The notes under the pieces: generated by a model | The model's input: only the letters and a program-made list of their open reading frames with translations | Told to the model about the DNA's origin: nothing | Database searches by the model: none | Position numbers and translations under genes: made by a program | Assembly (NCBI GenBank): GCA_001778355.1 | Contig: MFGS01000196.1 | Coordinates: 1 to 15,918, forward strand | Reading direction: 5' to 3' | Source: Candidatus Firestonebacteria bacterium RIFOXYA2_FULL_40_8 | GTDB taxonomy: Bacteria; Oederibacteriota; D2-FULL-39-29 | Length of the DNA stretch: 15,918 nt | In this document: in pieces, positions 14,827-15,918 of the stretch | Layout: every line of letters starts with the position of its first letter | How positions within the stretch are numbered: position 1 is the stretch's first letter

Positions 14827-15254
14827 GATTGGGGACAGGACACCGAAACGCACGTTGTCAGTCCCAACAATGCCTTTGTTCTTTTTGTAGAAAGCTCCGG
14901 ATTCTCGATTTCTTGAATCCGTTCGTACCCAACCCGGGCCAACCATCTCTTTAAGGATTCAGCTTTTGGCGAGGGTATTGACTGAACAATGCGGAAAGCT
15001 CCTTCAGTATTCACGCAGTCAGTCTCATACTTTTTCCCATCAGAAGAAGCTAATTTCAGTTGTCGACAGATTGTCGACAACTCAGCGCCATCTTCGCTTT
15101 TAACTCTGATTTTCATTTTATACCAATAATCACGAGGGTTTTGACTATCCGTAAGAACTTCTATAACATCAACAACAGAAAACCACCACTCGTTGTTGTC
15201 AACTATTTTTCTTATCCTTTTTCCTTTAAAAAGCGCTATTTTAGTCTCCGCCAT
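14817..15254 (-). CDS. Truncated Bro-N domain phage-type protein
   Basis: The protein has 145 residues. Residues 1-128 match the Bro-N family found in phage antirepressors and related chromosomal genes: IALFKGKRIRKIVDNNEWWF (6-25), SVVDVIEVLTDSQNPRDYW (26-44), then CVNTEGAFRIVQSIPSPKAE and SLKRWLARVGYERIQEIENP. Full-length relatives continue after the ENPEL segment with a further helical, charged C-terminal half. Here the homologous sequence ends at STKRTK and is replaced by a tail (ALLGLTTCVSVSCPQSAG) encoded by the palindromic repeat and the glycosyltransferase fragment. The gene is thus 3'-truncated, probably by insertion or recombination. Start and ribosome site are intact (AAGGAG, six bases before the ATG at 15252-15254). 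Bro-N domains bind DNA; whether the remnant works is unknown. Confidence 0.8.
   Translation of the reverse strand: MAETKIALFKGKRIRKIVDNNEWWFSVVDVIEVLTDSQNPRDYWYKMKIRVKSEDGAELSTICRQLKLASSDGKKYETDCVNTEGAFRIVQSIPSPKAESLKRWLARVGYERIQEIENPELSTKRTKALLGLTTCVSVSCPQSAG
14829..14867. repeat. Palindromic repeat at the 3' break of the Bro-N gene
   Basis: Outer arms TTGGGGAC (14829-14836) and GTCCCAA (14861-14867) are complementary apart from one extra G. Inside lie shorter self-complementary pieces (AACG and CGTT). It is GC-richer than its surroundings and sits exactly where Bro-N homology stops and foreign sequence begins. It resembles REP- or IS200-type palindromes. Copy number cannot be judged from this window. 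Confidence 0.5.
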
Positions 15255-15322
15255 TTCTAACTCCTTAATCCCCTTGAGATTTAAATACTCCTTAGCTCAC
15301 TAACTTGCTTGAATACACCTGT

Positions 15323-15352
15323 ATTTTACTACGAAAACCGTGCAAAATCCAA
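15323..15352 (-). promoter_or_regulatory. Possible sigma70 promoter upstream of the Bro-N gene
   Basis: Minus-strand -35 TTGGAT (15347-15352) and -10 TAAAAT (15323-15328) are separated by 18 bp. The match is moderate and the spacing one base long. It would start near 15316, about 60 nt before the Bro-N ATG, and fits the 117-bp gap after the preceding gene. Confidence 0.4.
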
Positions 15353-15371
15353 ACAAAGCCGATTTATATAA

Positions 15372-15918
15372 TTATTTTGATCCTTGAAACCTTTGCCACT
15401 CCCCGTTTTCATAATAATATACTGAAGAGCCTTTTCCAATAATACGGTTTGCAATACCGTCTTTATTAATATTAATTTTTAATCCCGGATTATTTCTTAT
15501 TATTTCGTCTTTATCTGCCTTTAATATTTCAAGAGAATAGGCCTTTTTGTTTTTCTCCACTTTCGTAAAAGAGACCTCATCTTTAGTGGAAGCAATAAAT
15601 ATATTATCCTCTTTTATCACTTTCTTGTCAGCATCATTATAACTTAAAATAATCAAATTAGTCAGGTTTTCCTTATGAACCAAAAAGGCCCAAGCATCCC
15701 CGGTTCCTAAAAAATTACCCTTGATAATATTATTAGGCTCTTTGTTATTCCAATTTTGAGGAATTGAATATCCTTTTGCTTTGAAAAAATTAACAACACT
15801 TTCGGGGATATCGCCAAAAGCTCCTATATTTAAATACTTAATATTTTCAATGGTGAATTTTTCATTTGAAGTTGCTTTGTTAGATTCGTCAAAAGTTATT
15901 GAACTTATAATTATATTG
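15372..15918 (-). CDS. Unrecognised protein, N-terminus beyond window
   Basis: The frame stays open from the window edge to the stop codon at 15372, giving at least 181 residues. The in-frame TTG at 15681-15683 is internal, not the start. I do not recognise a family. The visible part is soluble and rich in Lys, Asn and Ile, with no hydrophobic segment. Readable landmarks are IGAFGDIPESVVNFFKAKGY, then GTGDAWAFLVHKENLTNLII, a stretch on the theme IASTKDEVSF, and the end VYYYENGEWQRFQ. The alternating hydrophobic pattern suggests a mixed alpha/beta fold. Base composition is AT-rich like the rest of the right half. It ends 117 bp before the Bro-N gene with no clear terminator between them. Confidence 0.6.
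   Translation of the reverse strand, partial: NIIISSITFDESNKATSNEKFTIENIKYLNIGAFGDIPESVVNFFKAKGYSIPQNWNNKEPNNIIKGNFLGTGDAWAFLVHKENLTNLIILSYNDADKKVIKEDNIFIASTKDEVSFTKVEKNKKAYSLEILKADKDEIIRNNPGLKININKDGIANRIIGKGSSVYYYENGEWQRFQGSK

Noticed and set aside
1..15918. tRNA or rRNA genes, CRISPR arrays, riboswitches and rho-independent terminators.
   Set aside because: No regular repeat-spacer pattern, cloverleaf or rRNA-like stretch was noticed, and no GC-rich hairpin followed by a T run was found after any gene. A covariance-model search was not possible here.

Overview
The window holds only minus-strand genes. It suggests a Gram-negative, probably uncultured bacterium that uses the standard code: there is an outer-membrane beta-barrel protein with a signal peptide, a sigma54 activator with a matching sigma54 promoter, and a Bro-N phage-type gene. 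The phylum cannot be fixed from the sequence. An Elusimicrobiota- or Omnitrophota-like groundwater lineage is only a guess.

The left half (1-7568) is moderately GC-rich and looks like settled genome. Reading along transcription (right to left), a sigma70 promoter at 5892-5920 drives a pyridoxamine-phosphate-oxidase-like flavoprotein, a soluble histidine kinase with a Cys/Trp-rich N-terminus, and an NtrC-type sigma54 activator. These three are translationally coupled. The activator gene is followed at once by a near-perfect sigma54 promoter (2812-2826). A perfect 18-bp palindrome lies about 88 bp upstream of its predicted start. Downstream come a membrane-anchored NusG-domain-II protein, a fusion of a Gx (ECF S-type) transporter with an EcfT/CbiQ-like domain, and an outer-membrane porin cut by the window edge. 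The simplest reading is a self-contained regulon: a redox- or metal-sensing two-component system switches on an envelope-spanning uptake system whose substrate is unknown. Upstream of it is a separate ArnT/PMT-like glycosyltransferase gene (6033-7568).

The right half (7569-15918) is visibly more AT-rich and looks accessory. One sigma70 promoter (14754-14782) drives three tightly packed genes, all with export signals: a 1296-residue protein with a heparinase II/III-like C-terminus that lacks the usual catalytic motif, a Cys-containing secreted protein with Ig-like domains, and a propeller-like protein ending in DUF1573. The module is bordered on the left by what looks like an IS256-type end (7770-7853). 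On the right are a palindromic repeat, a 22-bp exact copy of part of the glycosyltransferase gene, and a truncated Bro-N gene. The window ends inside an unrecognised gene.

No rRNA, tRNA, CRISPR array or convincing rho-independent terminator was seen. No gene-free stretch exceeds 300 bp.
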